Positions 45,985-55,976 of a DNA stretch of 64,000 bases are shown here, in pieces. Both the position numbers and the translations under genes were made by a program. The notes under the pieces were generated by a model. It worked only from the letters and a program-made list of their open reading frames with translations. It was not told the origin of the DNA and made no database searches. Source of the DNA: Kingella pumchi (lineage in GTDB: Bacteria > Pseudomonadota > Gammaproteobacteria > Burkholderiales > Neisseriaceae); the NCBI RefSeq assembly GCF_022288825.1, contig NZ_JAKOOW010000026.1, forward strand, positions 13,501 to 77,500, written 5' to 3'. Position 1 is the stretch's first letter. Each line of letters opens with the position of its first letter.

Positions 45985-46794
45985 ATGAAATTTTCCGTTT
46001 TGATGTCGATTTACCGCCGCGAGCAGCCCGAGTTTCTGCGCCAGTGCCTGCAAAGCCTGTGCGCGCAAACGCTGGCGGCCGACGAAGTGGTGCTGGTTTA
46101 TGACGGCCCGCTGACGCCGCAGCTCGAAGCGGTGGCCGACAGTTTTCAGGCTGCCTTGCCGCTGAAAATCGTGCGCCTGGCGGAAAACGTCGGCCTGGGG
46201 CGGGCGCTAAACGAAGGGCTGGCGCATTGCTCGCACGACTGGGTGTTCCGCATGGACGGCGACGACATCTGCCTGCCCGAGCGTTTCGCTTTTCAGGCTG
46301 CCTATCTGCAGACCCATCCTGATACCGATATCGTCGGCACGCAGATTGCCGAGTTCGACGCCGATCCCACCACGCCGCATGCCGCCCGCCGTGTGCCCTG
46401 CGATAACGATGCCATCCGCCGCTTCGCCCGCCGGCGCAATCCCTTCAACCACATGACCGTTGCTTACCGCAAGCAGGCGGTGCTCGATGCCGGCGGCTAC
46501 CGCCACCATCTGTATATGGAAGACTACAATCTGTGGCTGCGGATGCTGGCGGCAGGCGCCCGTGCCGCCAATCTGCCGGAAACGCTGGTGCTGGCGCGTA
46601 CCGGTGCGGCGATGCTGCGCCGCCGCCGCGGCCGCGCCTATGCGGCGAGCGAATGGCGGCTCTATCGCCTTAAGCGCTCCCTGCGTATCCAGCGCCCGCT
46701 GCCTGCGCTATACTGCTTCGCCGCGCGCGCGCTGCCGCGCCTGCTGCCGCCTGCCGTGCTTGCCCGCCTTTATTCCCTGACCCGCCGACCATGA
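45985..46794 (+). CDS. Family 2 glycosyltransferase (AmsE-like)
   Basis: The 269-residue protein has a GT-A core: FSVLMSIYRREQPEFLRQCL, LVYDGPL, VGLGRALNEGL, the metal-binding Asp in FRMDGDDI and the acceptor segment GGYRHHLYMEDYNLWLRML. The C-terminal 60 residues are Arg/Leu-rich. Two DUS copies are translated as SFQAALP and AFQAAYL. It overlaps the next gene by four bases (ATGA). Confidence 0.9.
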   Translation: MKFSVLMSIYRREQPEFLRQCLQSLCAQTLAADEVVLVYDGPLTPQLEAVADSFQAALPLKIVRLAENVGLGRALNEGLAHCSHDWVFRMDGDDICLPERFAFQAAYLQTHPDTDIVGTQIAEFDADPTTPHAARRVPCDNDAIRRFARRRNPFNHMTVAYRKQAVLDAGGYRHHLYMEDYNLWLRMLAAGARAANLPETLVLARTGAAMLRRRRGRAYAASEWRLYRLKRSLRIQRPLPALYCFAARALPRLLPPAVLARLYSLTRRP

Positions 46795-48023
46795 AACACG
46801 CCCCTTCGGTTTTTTTGCGCTTTGCCAGCGGCCTGATATTGATTGCCGCCACCGCCGCCCTGTATCTGTGGCAGAAAGACATCGACCCGCTCAATCCGAA
46901 AGTGATCAACAGCATGGTGCTGGTGGCGCTGGCCTATACGCTGGCCACGGTGTCGGTAAACAAGCTGATTGCCTTTCCCGGCCGCCAGACCTGGCTGCAC
47001 ATCCTGCCGACGGTGGGCATCGCCTACAGCGGCGTATTTGCGCTGTTTGCGCTGTTTTTCGTTACCTTTTCCAACAGCTTCGTGCTGTTTAACGCCATCA
47101 TCACCGGCGTGTTTTTCTATCTCGACTTTCTGCTGCGCTCGCGGCGCGAACCGCTGATGGCCTATATCCCCACCGGCCGCGCCGCCGAAGCCGCCACCAT
47201 TCCCCATGCGCGCTGGCTGCGGTTGGATGAGCCGGTGCTGCCGCAGCAGGCGGTGCGCGCGGTGGTGGCCGATCTGCACAGCTCGCAGCTGGGCGGCGAC
47301 TGGCAGAAATTCATCGCCACCTGCACGCTGCAGGGGATTGCGGTGTACAACATCCGCCAGGTGGAAGAATCGCTGACCGGCCGGGTGAAAATCCGCCATC
47401 TGTATGAAAACGACTTGGGATCGTTGCTGCCCTCGCCGGGCTATATGCTGGTCAAGCGGGTAATCGACATTCTGCTGGTGCTTTTCAGCCTGCCGCTGAC
47501 GCTGCCGCTGATGGCCGCCACCGCGCTGGCGATCCGGCTGGAGAGCCCCGGCGGCGCGCTGTTTACCCAAAACCGCGTCGGCCAGGGCGGGCGCGAGTTT
47601 AAAATCTACAAATTCCGCAGCATGTGCGCCGATTCGGAAAAAGACGGCGCCCGTTTGGCGCAGGAAGGCGATGCGCGGGTGACCCGCGTCGGCCGCTTTA
47701 TCCGCAAAACCCGCCTGGACGAGCTGCCGCAGTTTTTCAATATTCTCAAGGGCGACATGAGCCTGATCGGCCCGCGCCCCGAGCAGAAATACTTTGTCGA
47801 TGCGTTCGAGCGCAGCATTCCGTTTTACAGCTACCGCCACATCGTCAAACCCGGCCTTTCCGGCTGGGCGCAGGTTACCCAGGGCTACGCCGGCAACGAA
47901 GACGAAACCCAGATTAAAATCGAGCACGATTTTTACTACATCAAGCACTTTTCCTTTTCGCTGGACGTGCTGATACTGTTTAAAACCCTGCACACCATCG
48001 TTACCGGCTTCGGCGCGCGCTAA
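46791..48023 (+). CDS. Polyprenyl-phosphate sugar-1-phosphate transferase
   Basis: This enzyme starts a glycan by moving a sugar phosphate onto undecaprenyl phosphate in the inner membrane. The 410-residue protein has four N-terminal hydrophobic segments (to about residue 115), a middle domain, and a bacterial sugar transferase domain from about residue 217: [71 protein letters not shown]. This is the WcaJ/WbaP-type layout. The three-gene run suggests a surface or exopolysaccharide, or a protein O-glycan; no polymerase or flippase is nearby. Confidence 0.93.
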   Translation: MKHAPSVFLRFASGLILIAATAALYLWQKDIDPLNPKVINSMVLVALAYTLATVSVNKLIAFPGRQTWLHILPTVGIAYSGVFALFALFFVTFSNSFVLFNAIITGVFFYLDFLLRSRREPLMAYIPTGRAAEAATIPHARWLRLDEPVLPQQAVRAVVADLHSSQLGGDWQKFIATCTLQGIAVYNIRQVEESLTGRVKIRHLYENDLGSLLPSPGYMLVKRVIDILLVLFSLPLTLPLMAATALAIRLESPGGALFTQNRVGQGGREFKIYKFRSMCADSEKDGARLAQEGDARVTRVGRFIRKTRLDELPQFFNILKGDMSLIGPRPEQKYFVDAFERSIPFYSYRHIVKPGLSGWAQVTQGYAGNEDETQIKIEHDFYYIKHFSFSLDVLILFKTLHTIVTGFGAR

Positions 48024-48130
48024 CCGCCTGCCGCGCAGGTTCCCTTTTATTGTGCTGAGTGCTGCCGCCTGTTGCGCCAAGGCAGCCTGAAAGCCCGTTT
48101 TCCCCTTTATTCCCAGGCAAAGGAGCCATT

Positions 48131-48799
48131 ATGAGCAGACAGGACCAACTCAAACGCGAAGCCGCCCTTAAGGCGGTGGAGTTCGTGCCGGAAAACGAAT
48201 ACATCGGCATCGGCACCGGCAGCACCGTCGATTTCTTTATCGAAGCGCTGGGGCAGAGCGGTAAGAAAGTGAAAGGCGCGGTATCGACTTCTCCGCGCAG
48301 CTCCGAGCTGATGTCGCTGTACGGCATTCCCGAAATCCATCTCAACGACGTGATGCGGCTGGCGGTGTATGTGGACGGCGCCGACGAAGTCAACCACCTG
48401 CTGCAGATGATCAAAGGCGGCGGCGGCGCCCATGTGCGCGAGAAAATCGTTGCCAATGCCGCCGACCGCTTTATCTGCATTGCCGACGAGAGCAAATACG
48501 TCTCCCGCCTGGGGCGTTTCCCGCTGCCGGTGGAAGTGGTGCCGCTGGCGCGTTCGATGGTGTCGCGCCAGCTGGTGAAACTCGGCGGCCGGCCGGAATT
48601 GCGCATCGGCTTTCGCAGCGCCGGCGGCAATGAGATTGTCGATGTCGAAGGGCTGGATCTGTCGCAGCCTTTGAGCATGGAAGACGAAATCAACCGCATC
48701 ACCGGCGTGATCGACAACGGCCTGTTTGCCCACCGCCCGGCCGATCTTTTGGTGCTGGCGCGTGCGAGCGGTGTCGAAGTGCTCAAAGCGCAGGTTTGA
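48131..48799 (+). CDS. rpiA: Ribose-5-phosphate isomerase A
   Basis: RpiA interconverts ribulose and ribose 5-phosphate in the pentose phosphate pathway. The start is the ATG at 48131, preceded by AAAGGAG. The 222-residue protein has the expected IGIGTGSTVDFFIEAL, VDGADEVNHLLQMIKGGGGAHVREKIVA and ESKYVSRLGRFPLPVEV. Confidence 0.97.
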   Translation: MSRQDQLKREAALKAVEFVPENEYIGIGTGSTVDFFIEALGQSGKKVKGAVSTSPRSSELMSLYGIPEIHLNDVMRLAVYVDGADEVNHLLQMIKGGGGAHVREKIVANAADRFICIADESKYVSRLGRFPLPVEVVPLARSMVSRQLVKLGGRPELRIGFRSAGGNEIVDVEGLDLSQPLSMEDEINRITGVIDNGLFAHRPADLLVLARASGVEVLKAQV

Positions 48800-48898
48800 G
48801 CGCCGTTTGTTCTTGTTTCATCCGCCGCAGGCAGCCTGAAAGCGCAAATTCCGTTTTCAGGCTGCTTTCCCGATTTCTCCCGACGATTGCGACTTGCC

Positions 48899-51800
48899 AT
48901 GCACGCCCAGCCCCTTGACCCGCGCAGCGTTCCGCTGCAGGGTACCAATCTGATTGAAGCCTCCGCCGGCACCGGCAAAACCTGGAATATTGCCATGCTG
49001 TTTGTGCGGCTGGTGCTGCTGGAGCGGCTGCCGGTTGATCAGATTTTGGTGGTCACCTTCACCAAAGCTGCCACCGCCGAACTCAAAGGCCGCCTGCGCG
49101 CGCGTTTGGACGAAGCGCTCTCGCTGTTGGACGCGCCATCGGCTGACGATAAAGACCCGCTGGCGCAGCTGGTGGCGCAGGCGCGGCAAAATGAAAGCGA
49201 AGAGCGCCTGCAGCTGCGCCTGAAAGCGGCCTTAAGCGATTTTGACAACGCCGCGATTTACACCATCCACGGCTTCTGCCAGCGCGTCTTGCAGGACTTT
49301 GCCTTTTACTGCGGCGCGCCCTTTGAGCTGGAATTGGACGAGAGCGGCGATGGCGGCGCGCAAACCGCCGCTGAAGACTTCTGGCGCCGCCGCGTGGCTG
49401 CCGACGGCGAAACCGCCGCGCTGGCCTATGCCGCCGGCCTGACGCCGCAGTCGGTTTGCGACGCGCTCAAGCCCTATCTCGGCCGCCCCTATCTGGCGAT
49501 CAGGCAGCCTGAAAGCAGCACCGCCGCGCGCGAAGATTACGCCCGGCGCTGGCAGGAAGTTGCCGCGCAGCTGCCGGCGCTGGACGAAACTTTTTTCAGG
49601 CTGCATCCGGCGCTAAACGGCAATGTTTACCGGCAGGCGACCTACCGCAGCAAATTCGACCGCCTGCTTGGCTGGGCGGCAGCGGACAGCCCACCCGCGC
49701 CATTGCTGCTGGCTAAAGCGCTGGCCAACAGCTCCGGCGGCAATCCCTTTAGCGCCGAAGCGCTGGAAAAAGGGCTGAAAAAGGGCGCCACCGCACCCGA
49801 TGGTGCCATCGACGCGCTGGCGCCGCTGGCCGCGCTGCTTGATGCCGCCACGGCCGCCGCTGCGGAAACTACCGCCGCGCTGGTCGCTCTGCAGCTTGAT
49901 CTGCTGCGAGAAGTGCGGCAGGCGCGCGAAGCGGCCAAGGCCGACGATCCCAAGCGCGGTTTCGATGATTTGCTGCTCGACGTTGCCCGCGCCCTGCAGC
50001 CTGAAAACCGCTACGCCGGCGAGTTGGCGCAGGCGATGGCGGCCAAATGGTGGGTGGCGCTGATCGACGAATTTCAAGACACCGACCCGCTGCAGTACGG
50101 CATTTTCGAGCGCGCGTTTGCCCAAACCGGCACGCCGCTGTTTCTGGTGGGCGATCCCAAGCAGGCGATTTACAGCTTTCGCGGCGCCGACATCTTTGCC
50201 TATCTGCAGGCCGCCGATGATGCCGGCGCCCGCTACACGCTCGGTACCAACCGCCGCAGCCACCGCCGCCTGATCGAAAGCATCGGCCGCCTGTTTGCCC
50301 GCGAAGAGCCTTTCAGGCTGCCGAAAATCGACTACCAGCCGGTTGATGCCGCGCGTGACGAAAACCGTCTCGAGCCTGCCGATGCGCCCGTGCGCCTGCG
50401 CTGGCTCAACGAAGGCGAAGGCGGGGAAAACGCCGATACGCTTGATGAGCGCGCCGCCGAATGGTGTGCCGCCGAAATCGCCGCGCGGCTGCAGCAGGCG
50501 CAGCAGGGCAGCCTGAAAATCGGCGGCCGCCCGCTGGAAGCCGGCCAGATTGCCGTGCTGGTGCGCGCCCGCCGCCACGGCGAAATGGTGCAGCGCGCCC
50601 TTAAGCGCGCGGGTGTGCAGAGCGTGCTCGCCAGCCGGGCCGATATTTTCGACGGCGAAGAAGCCGAAGCGCTGTATGCGCTCTTGGGCTTTTTCCTGCA
50701 GAGCGGCCAAAGCAGCCGGCTGCATTTCGTGCTTTCAGGCTGCCTGTTTGATTATGGCGAAAGCGATATCCGCCGCCTGCAGGAAGACGAACAGGCGCTG
50801 CTGCAGTGGATACAGTCCGCCGGCACCACGCTTGATGAGTGGCAGCGCCACGGCGCCTATGCCGCGCTGCGCGGTTTTTTCAACCGTCACGGCGTCGAAA
50901 CACGGCTGTTGGCGCAGGGGAATGAGCGCACGCTGACCAATCTGCACCAGCTGTTGGAGTTGCTGGCCGCTGAAGACGAAGCCAGCCACACCCCCGCATC
51001 GCTGCACCAGTGGCTCGGCCGGCGCATCGCCGCCGCGCGCGCGGGGCAGGGCGGCGACAGCGAAGCGGTGCTGCGGCTGGAGAGCGACGAAAATCTGGTT
51101 AAAATCGTTACCTTCCACGCTTCCAAAGGCCTGCAGTACCCGCTGGTGTACTGCCCCTTCGTCTGGCGCGCCGGCGGCAGCGGCGAGCGGCAGGACTGGC
51201 ACATCGTCCACGACAACCGGCACCAAAACCGCGCCGAGCTGCTGCACCACAGCCAGCTTTCCGAAGACGACCAACAGCAAATCGAAGCCGAAGCGCTGTC
51301 GGAAGATTTGCGCCTGCTGTATGTGGCGCTGACCCGCGCCGAAGAAGAGCTGACCCTGTATCTGGCCGCCTGCCGCGACGGCGGCCGCAGCGCCCTGGCC
51401 TATCTGCTTGGCTGCGATGCCGCCACCGCCAAAGACAGCGCCGCCTACCGCGCCCGCTGGCAGGAATTTGCCAGGCAGAACGACGGCTTTACGCTCACCG
51501 GTGCGCCGCCGGCATTTTCAGGCAGCCTGAAAGCCGCCGCCGCGCCAAACGGCCGCTACCGCGCGCTCGACATCGCCCCGCGCCGCTTCTGCTTTGTGCG
51601 CCACACCAGCTTTACCGCCTTAAGCCGCAGCCGCGACGCTGCCGCCGGCGAAGACGAACTCTTGCCCGCACTGGATGGTGCCGAGCGCCGGCTGCCGGCG
51701 GCAGGGCAGCCTGAAAACGGCGCCGAAGCATCCGGCATCCACGCCTTTCCCGCCGGCCCCGCCGCCGGCATTTGCCTGCATGCGGTGCTGGAAAAATACC

Positions 51801-52420
51801 GTTTCGACCACCCCGCCGCCGCCCAGGCCGAACGGGTGGCGGAAACCCTGAACCGCCACGGTTTCGACAGCGAAAGCTGGCTGGCGCCGGTGCTGGCGAT
51901 GATCGAACAAACCGCCGCGCTGCCCTTGGGCAACGGTCTGACGCTGGCCGCCATCCCGCCGCCGGCGATGCGCACCGAAATGGACTTTCTGCTGCACAGC
52001 GACTCTTTCCGCCTGCGCGACATCCGCGATTTTCTCGCCGTCGCCGGCCTGCCGCCGCTGATTCAGCAGGCCGCCCGCCGGCTCGATTTTTACGATGTCG
52101 AAGGCTATATCAGCGGCTTTATCGACCTGGCGGCGCTCAGCGGCAGCCGCGCACTGCTGGTCGATTACAAGTCCAACCTGCTCGGCAGCGATGCCGATGC
52201 CTACGGCCAAGAAGCGCTGGAAGCGGCGGTGGCCGAACACCACTACTACCTGCAGGCGCTGATTTACGCCGTTGCCGCCGCCCGCTACCTGCGCGGGCGC
52301 GGCAGCCTGCCCGAAAACATCGCCGTGCGTTATCTCTTTTTGCGCGGGCTCGACAACCCCGACACCCACGGCATCTGGCAATGGGACATCGCCACCGCCG
52401 ATTTGGCACCGTGGCTGTAA
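48899..52420 (+). CDS. recB: RecBCD exonuclease/helicase subunit RecB
   Basis: RecB is the 3'-5' helicase and nuclease subunit of RecBCD. The 1173-residue protein has Walker A EASAGTGKTWNIA (about residue 25), TFTKAATAELKGRLR, IHGFCQRVLQDFAF, Walker B LIDEFQDTDPLQ, VGDPKQAIYSFRGADIFAYL, and late helicase motifs (TFHASKGLQYPLVYCPFVW and LYVALTRAEEELTLYLA). The C-terminal nuclease has the LLVDYKSNLLG motif near residue 1090. recC and recD are not in the window. DUS fragments are translated at several places. Confidence 0.96.
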   Translation: MHAQPLDPRSVPLQGTNLIEASAGTGKTWNIAMLFVRLVLLERLPVDQILVVTFTKAATAELKGRLRARLDEALSLLDAPSADDKDPLAQLVAQARQNESEERLQLRLKAALSDFDNAAIYTIHGFCQRVLQDFAFYCGAPFELELDESGDGGAQTAAEDFWRRRVAADGETAALAYAAGLTPQSVCDALKPYLGRPYLAIRQPESSTAAREDYARRWQEVAAQLPALDETFFRLHPALNGNVYRQATYRSKFDRLLGWAAADSPPAPLLLAKALANSSGGNPFSAEALEKGLKKGATAPDGAIDALAPLAALLDAATAAAAETTAALVALQLDLLREVRQAREAAKADDPKRGFDDLLLDVARALQPENRYAGELAQAMAAKWWVALIDEFQDTDPLQYGIFERAFAQTGTPLFLVGDPKQAIYSFRGADIFAYLQAADDAGARYTLGTNRRSHRRLIESIGRLFAREEPFRLPKIDYQPVDAARDENRLEPADAPVRLRWLNEGEGGENADTLDERAAEWCAAEIAARLQQAQQGSLKIGGRPLEAGQIAVLVRARRHGEMVQRALKRAGVQSVLASRADIFDGEEAEALYALLGFFLQSGQSSRLHFVLSGCLFDYGESDIRRLQEDEQALLQWIQSAGTTLDEWQRHGAYAALRGFFNRHGVETRLLAQGNERTLTNLHQLLELLAAEDEASHTPASLHQWLGRRIAAARAGQGGDSEAVLRLESDENLVKIVTFHASKGLQYPLVYCPFVWRAGGSGERQDWHIVHDNRHQNRAELLHHSQLSEDDQQQIEAEALSEDLRLLYVALTRAEEELTLYLAACRDGGRSALAYLLGCDAATAKDSAAYRARWQEFARQNDGFTLTGAPPAFSGSLKAAAAPNGRYRALDIAPRRFCFVRHTSFTALSRSRDAAAGEDELLPALDGAERRLPAAGQPENGAEASGIHAFPAGPAAGICLHAVLEKYRFDHPAAAQAERVAETLNRHGFDSESWLAPVLAMIEQTAALPLGNGLTLAAIPPPAMRTEMDFLLHSDSFRLRDIRDFLAVAGLPPLIQQAARRLDFYDVEGYISGFIDLAALSGSRALLVDYKSNLLGSDADAYGQEALEAAVAEHHYYLQALIYAVAAARYLRGRGSLPENIAVRYLFLRGLDNPDTHGIWQWDIATADLAPWL

Positions 52421-52444
52421 AGGACCATTTTGCAGTCCCGCAAA

Positions 52445-52487
52445 AGCAGCCTGAAAGCGGTGTTGCCGTTTTCAGGCTGCTTTTGAC
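52445..52487 (+). terminator. DUS inverted-pair terminator after recB
   Basis: AAAAGCAGCCTGAAAGCGG faces CCGTTTTCAGGCTGCTTTT. Confidence 0.75.
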
Positions 52488-52531
52488 CGTGCCGGCCGGC
52501 AGAGCAAACCGCCGCCGCCGGATTTTCAGGC

Positions 52532-52537
52532 TATAAT
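52532..52537 (+). promoter_or_regulatory. -10 box of rnc
   Basis: GGCTATAATCCGCGCC has TATAAT 28 bases before the ATG at 52566. No good -35 box is seen. Confidence 0.45.
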
Positions 52538-52565
52538 CCGCGCCTTTTTATTTTCAGGCTGCCTT

Positions 52566-53273
52566 ATGAAACCCGACCCGCGCAAAACCGCCGCCCTGGC
52601 CCGCATCCAGCGGCAGATCGGCCACCAGTTTTCCGACGAAGCCCTGCTGCGGCAGGCGCTGACCCACCGCAGCCATGCCGGATTGAACAACGAGCGGCTG
52701 GAGTTTGTCGGCGACAGCATCCTGAATTACACCGTGGCGCGGATGCTGTACGATGCCTTTCCCAAGCTGCCCGAAGGCAAGCTGTCGCGGCTGCGCGCCA
52801 ATCTGGTCAATCAGAACACGCTGGCGGCGCTGGCGGGCGAAATGCAGCTGGGCGAAGCGCTGTATCTGGGCGCGGGCGAGATGAAAAGCGGCGGCGCTTC
52901 GCGGCCGTCGATACTGGCCGACGCAGTGGAAGCGCTGTTTGCCGCCGTTTGCCTGGATGCCGGTTTTGCCGCCGCCGAAGCGGTGGTGCGCCGGCTGTTT
53001 GCCCCGCGCGTGCGCGGCGTCGATCTCGACACCCAGGCCAAAGACGCCAAAAGCCGGCTGCAGGAAGCGCTGCAGGCCAAACGGCTGCCGCTGCCCAAAT
53101 ACCGCATCGAAAAACAAACCGGCGAGGGCAGCGAAGCGTGGTTTGAAGTTTCCTGCGACTTGGGCGAGCTGGGACATATCACCCGCGCCCAAGCCGCCAG
53201 CCGCCGCGCCGCCGAACAGCTGTGCGCCGCCGCCGCGCTGGAATGGCTGCAGTCGCGCGGCAAAGCAGCCTGA
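52566..53273 (+). CDS. rnc: Ribonuclease III
   Basis: RNase III cleaves double-stranded RNA in rRNA and mRNA processing. The 235 residues have the signature NERLEFVGDSILN, the second acidic residues in SILADAVEALFAAVCLD and a C-terminal double-stranded RNA-binding domain (from about residue 155, DAKSRLQEALQAKRLPLPKY). The gene is not followed by era here. The stop is inside a DUS (Lys-Ala-Ala end). Confidence 0.97.
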   Translation: MKPDPRKTAALARIQRQIGHQFSDEALLRQALTHRSHAGLNNERLEFVGDSILNYTVARMLYDAFPKLPEGKLSRLRANLVNQNTLAALAGEMQLGEALYLGAGEMKSGGASRPSILADAVEALFAAVCLDAGFAAAEAVVRRLFAPRVRGVDLDTQAKDAKSRLQEALQAKRLPLPKYRIEKQTGEGSEAWFEVSCDLGELGHITRAQAASRRAAEQLCAAAALEWLQSRGKAA

Positions 53274-53314
53274 AAGGTTTGTCGCGTCCTTGCCGCGTCT
53301 GAAAAACAGCAACA

Positions 53315-53359
53315 AAAGGCAGCCTGAAAACGAATTTTCGTTTTCAGGCTGCTTTCGTT
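53315..53359. terminator. DUS inverted-pair hairpin between rnc and the phospholipase D-type gene
   Basis: AAAAGGCAGCCTGAAAACGA and TCGTTTTCAGGCTGCTTTCG face each other around ATTT. Confidence 0.7.
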
Positions 53360-53420
53360 TCAGGCTGCTTTTGGGTTTTGTCGTCGGTAGTTCGATGCGT
53401 GCCATTTATCCGGCGGCGGC

Positions 53421-54866
53421 TTACTGTGGCGGTTTGCGCCGGTGCAGGCTGAGGTATTGTTTGACGGCGTACATCAGCGTTGAGAGGGCGCCTACCGCGA
53501 GCAGGAAGACCAGCGGTACCACCAGCAGTTTGGGAAAAAACCACAGCAGCAGGGCGGCGGCGAGCAGGGTCAGGCCCAGGCCGAGGTAGGCGCCGGTTTC
53601 GCGGCTGCCTACTTGGTTGGTGCCGTAAAAATTGCCTTCAAAGGCGTGCGAGAGCTGCAGCATCTGCCGCCAAACCGCCAAGGCCTGCTGGCGGTGGAGG
53701 ATTTTCAGGTTCAGCAGCTTGCGCCGGCGCTGCTCGGCCACCGCCCGCTGCTCGTCGGCATCGAGCACGATTTCGGTGGCGTTGTTTAAATCCTGCAAAA
53801 ACTGCTTTTCCATCTGCGCGGCGGCGGCATGGTCTTCGGCAACTACGTCCAGCTCGCGGTTGAAATGCCAGCTGGAGAAATTCAGGTTGGTCGAGCCGAT
53901 ACGCACCAGAAAGCCGTCGACAACGGCGGTTTTGGCGTGAATCATGGTGCCGTTCCACTCGAAAATGCGCACGCCGGCGCGCAAAAGTTCGCGGTAGCGG
54001 GTGCGCGACACGCGGGCGATCCAGCCGATATCGGAAGTTTTCGGCACCAGAATCCGCACGTCCACGCCGGCTTCTGCGGCGTTGATCAGCGCCTGGGTGT
54101 AGAGACGGGTGGGCATGAAATAGGCGTCGGTGAGCCACAGGCGGCGGTTGGTGAGCGCCAGCAGCACCAAGTCCAGGCGCATCATATTGTTGTCGGCCGG
54201 CGTGGTGGCGACGATGCCGACGCGCACATTGCCGCCGTTTTCGTTTTCAGGCTGCCTGCTCTCGGGCAGCAGCGCTTCAGGCAGCCTGAAACCCTGCGAC
54301 TGCAGGCTGTCGTCCAGCGCGCGCACCACATCGGCCACCACCGCGCCGCGCAGCATCACGCCGGTGTCGCGCCACGGGGCGATGCCTTTTTCAGGCTGCC
54401 CTTCCCATGCCGAAGAAATGCACAGCCCGCTGACAAAAGCAGTCTCGCCGTCCACCACAATCGACTTGCGGTGGTTGCGCGAGAGCAGGCCGATGCCGCT
54501 GGCAAAACCCATGCGGTTATACGCCACCACCAGCGCCCCGGCCTGCTTGAGCGGGCGGAAAAAACCTTTCAGATCCTGCCACAGCGAGCCGAACCAGTCG
54601 TACACCAGCACCACCTGCACGCCCTGCGCGCATTTTTGCAGCAGCAGATCGCGCATCTGGCGGCCGAAGGCGTTGTCGGAAAAAATATACATCTCCACCA
54701 GCACCGAGCGCTCGGCCGCGCGCACCGCATCGAGCCAGGCCGGAAAGTTTTCGCGGCTGTCGTTCAGGATTTTCAGGCTGCAGTGTGGATACATTTCGCT
54801 GCCGCCGGCGCGCAGGCGCAGCTGTTCGAAAATGGCTGGGGCGGTATCGCTCGGATTGGGATTCAT
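53421..54866 (-). CDS. Phospholipase D/cardiolipin synthase-family protein
   Basis: The start is the ATG ending at 54866 (MNPNPSDTAPAIF); the longer frame begins in a DUS. The 481-residue protein has two HKD-type motifs, NHRKSIVVDGETAFVSGL (about residue 152) and IHAKTAVVDGFLVRIGSTN (about residue 310), so it should form one phosphatidyl-transfer active site. Two hydrophobic helices at about residues 430-465 anchor the C-terminus, rather than the N-terminus as in ClsA. Cardiolipin synthesis is the likeliest role. Confidence 0.88.
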   Translation of the reverse strand: MNPNPSDTAPAIFEQLRLRAGGSEMYPHCSLKILNDSRENFPAWLDAVRAAERSVLVEMYIFSDNAFGRQMRDLLLQKCAQGVQVVLVYDWFGSLWQDLKGFFRPLKQAGALVVAYNRMGFASGIGLLSRNHRKSIVVDGETAFVSGLCISSAWEGQPEKGIAPWRDTGVMLRGAVVADVVRALDDSLQSQGFRLPEALLPESRQPENENGGNVRVGIVATTPADNNMMRLDLVLLALTNRRLWLTDAYFMPTRLYTQALINAAEAGVDVRILVPKTSDIGWIARVSRTRYRELLRAGVRIFEWNGTMIHAKTAVVDGFLVRIGSTNLNFSSWHFNRELDVVAEDHAAAAQMEKQFLQDLNNATEIVLDADEQRAVAEQRRRKLLNLKILHRQQALAVWRQMLQLSHAFEGNFYGTNQVGSRETGAYLGLGLTLLAAALLLWFFPKLLVVPLVFLLAVGALSTLMYAVKQYLSLHRRKPPQ

Positions 54867-54915
54867 AGTGGGAAAACGCTGTGCTGCTCGGGCAGCCTGA
54901 AAAACAAAAAACGGC

Positions 54916-54921
54916 ATTATA
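54916..54921 (-). promoter_or_regulatory. -10 box of the phospholipase D-type gene
   Basis: The minus strand reads CTTTCGCTATAATGCCG, with TATAAT about 50 bases before the start codon. Confidence 0.45.
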
Positions 54922-54966
54922 GCGAAAGCGCCGCAGCAGGCAGCCTGAAACGGCCGGCGGCGCTTT

Positions 54967-55863
54967 TCAGGCTGCCTGAATGCCGTTTGCGGCGCTTTGT
55001 GCCGATAACCAATCGGCTGCCGCGCGCACGGCAGGCAGCGGCAGGCTGTGGGCGGCGCGGCACAGATAATAGGGTTGGCCGGGCAGGATAATATCCGACA
55101 CGCTTTGCAGCAGGCCGAGGCGGAATTCTTCGGCCAGCAGGCTGCGGCCGAGCAGGGCGACGCCTTGTCCTGCCAGGGCAGCCTGAATCAGATGGCCGGC
55201 GTCGGAATAACGGGTGCCGCCCTGCATGGTATGCGGCGGAACGCCTGCCGCCTGCGCCCAGGCCGTCCAGTCGGCGGCGCCCTGCGGCTTGTGCCAGTCC
55301 AGATGCAGCAGCGGCCAGTTTTGTGGTTTGGCGGGCAGCTTGGCGGCCAGCGCGGGGGCGGCTGCGGCGGTAAACGATTCGTCAAACAGTGGCACCGCCT
55401 CGATGCCGGGTGCCGCGCCGCCGCCGTAGCGCACCGCCAGATCGGCTTCGCCGGCGGCAAGGTCGGCCGCGCGGTAGCCGGCGCGGATGTGCAGGTCGGT
55501 ATCGGGGCAGGCAGCCTGAAAACCGGCCAGGCGCGGCACCAGCCATTGGCGGGCAAATTCGGGTGTCAGCGCCAGTATCACGCGGCTGCGTTCGGGGCGG
55601 CGGATGCGGGCGGCAGCCTCGGCAATGGCGGCGAAACTGCCGCTTACGGCTTCGGCCAGCAGCCGCCCGTCGGCAGTCAGCACCACGGCGCGGGTACGGC
55701 GCTCAAACAACGGTTTGCCCAACTGCGCTTCCAGCGTGCGGATGCGGTGGCTGACGGCGGTGGGGCTGAGTGCCAGCTCGGCGGCGGCGGCTTTAAAGCT
55801 GCCCAGCCGCGCGGCGGCCTCAAAGGCGTGTAGGGCGCCGAGGGAAAAGGGAATACGGTTCAT
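54967..55863 (-). CDS. LysR-family regulator, GcvA-like
   Basis: The start is the ATG ending at 55863 (MNRIPFSLGALHAFEAAARLGSFKAAAAELALSPTAVSHRIRTLE), which is a classic LysR winged helix. The 298-residue protein continues with a two-lobed co-inducer domain. It is divergent from azoR (113-base gap) and probably controls it. The ending Ile-Gln-Ala-Ala-stop is a DUS. The inducer is unknown. Confidence 0.92.
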   Translation of the reverse strand: MNRIPFSLGALHAFEAAARLGSFKAAAAELALSPTAVSHRIRTLEAQLGKPLFERRTRAVVLTADGRLLAEAVSGSFAAIAEAAARIRRPERSRVILALTPEFARQWLVPRLAGFQAACPDTDLHIRAGYRAADLAAGEADLAVRYGGGAAPGIEAVPLFDESFTAAAAPALAAKLPAKPQNWPLLHLDWHKPQGAADWTAWAQAAGVPPHTMQGGTRYSDAGHLIQAALAGQGVALLGRSLLAEEFRLGLLQSVSDIILPGQPYYLCRAAHSLPLPAVRAAADWLSAQSAANGIQAA

Positions 55864-55976
55864 ATCGCGGTAATGATAGATGAAGAAATTTCGGCCGTCG
55901 GCTGAGAAAACAGCGTTTGCCGGCATCGGGGCAGGGCGGCAGAATCGCGCTTCTGTTTTGTTTCGGAGAGCCAAAA

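Noticed and set aside
46770..48080. A 436-codon minus-strand frame opposite the sugar-phosphate transferase
   Set aside because: Antisense of a gene with complete family motifs; translation is Gln/Arg-rich without family features.
55864..55976. A LysR-type T-N11-A operator in the azoR divergent gap
   Set aside because: Several T-N11-A matches exist by chance and none has clear dyad symmetry.
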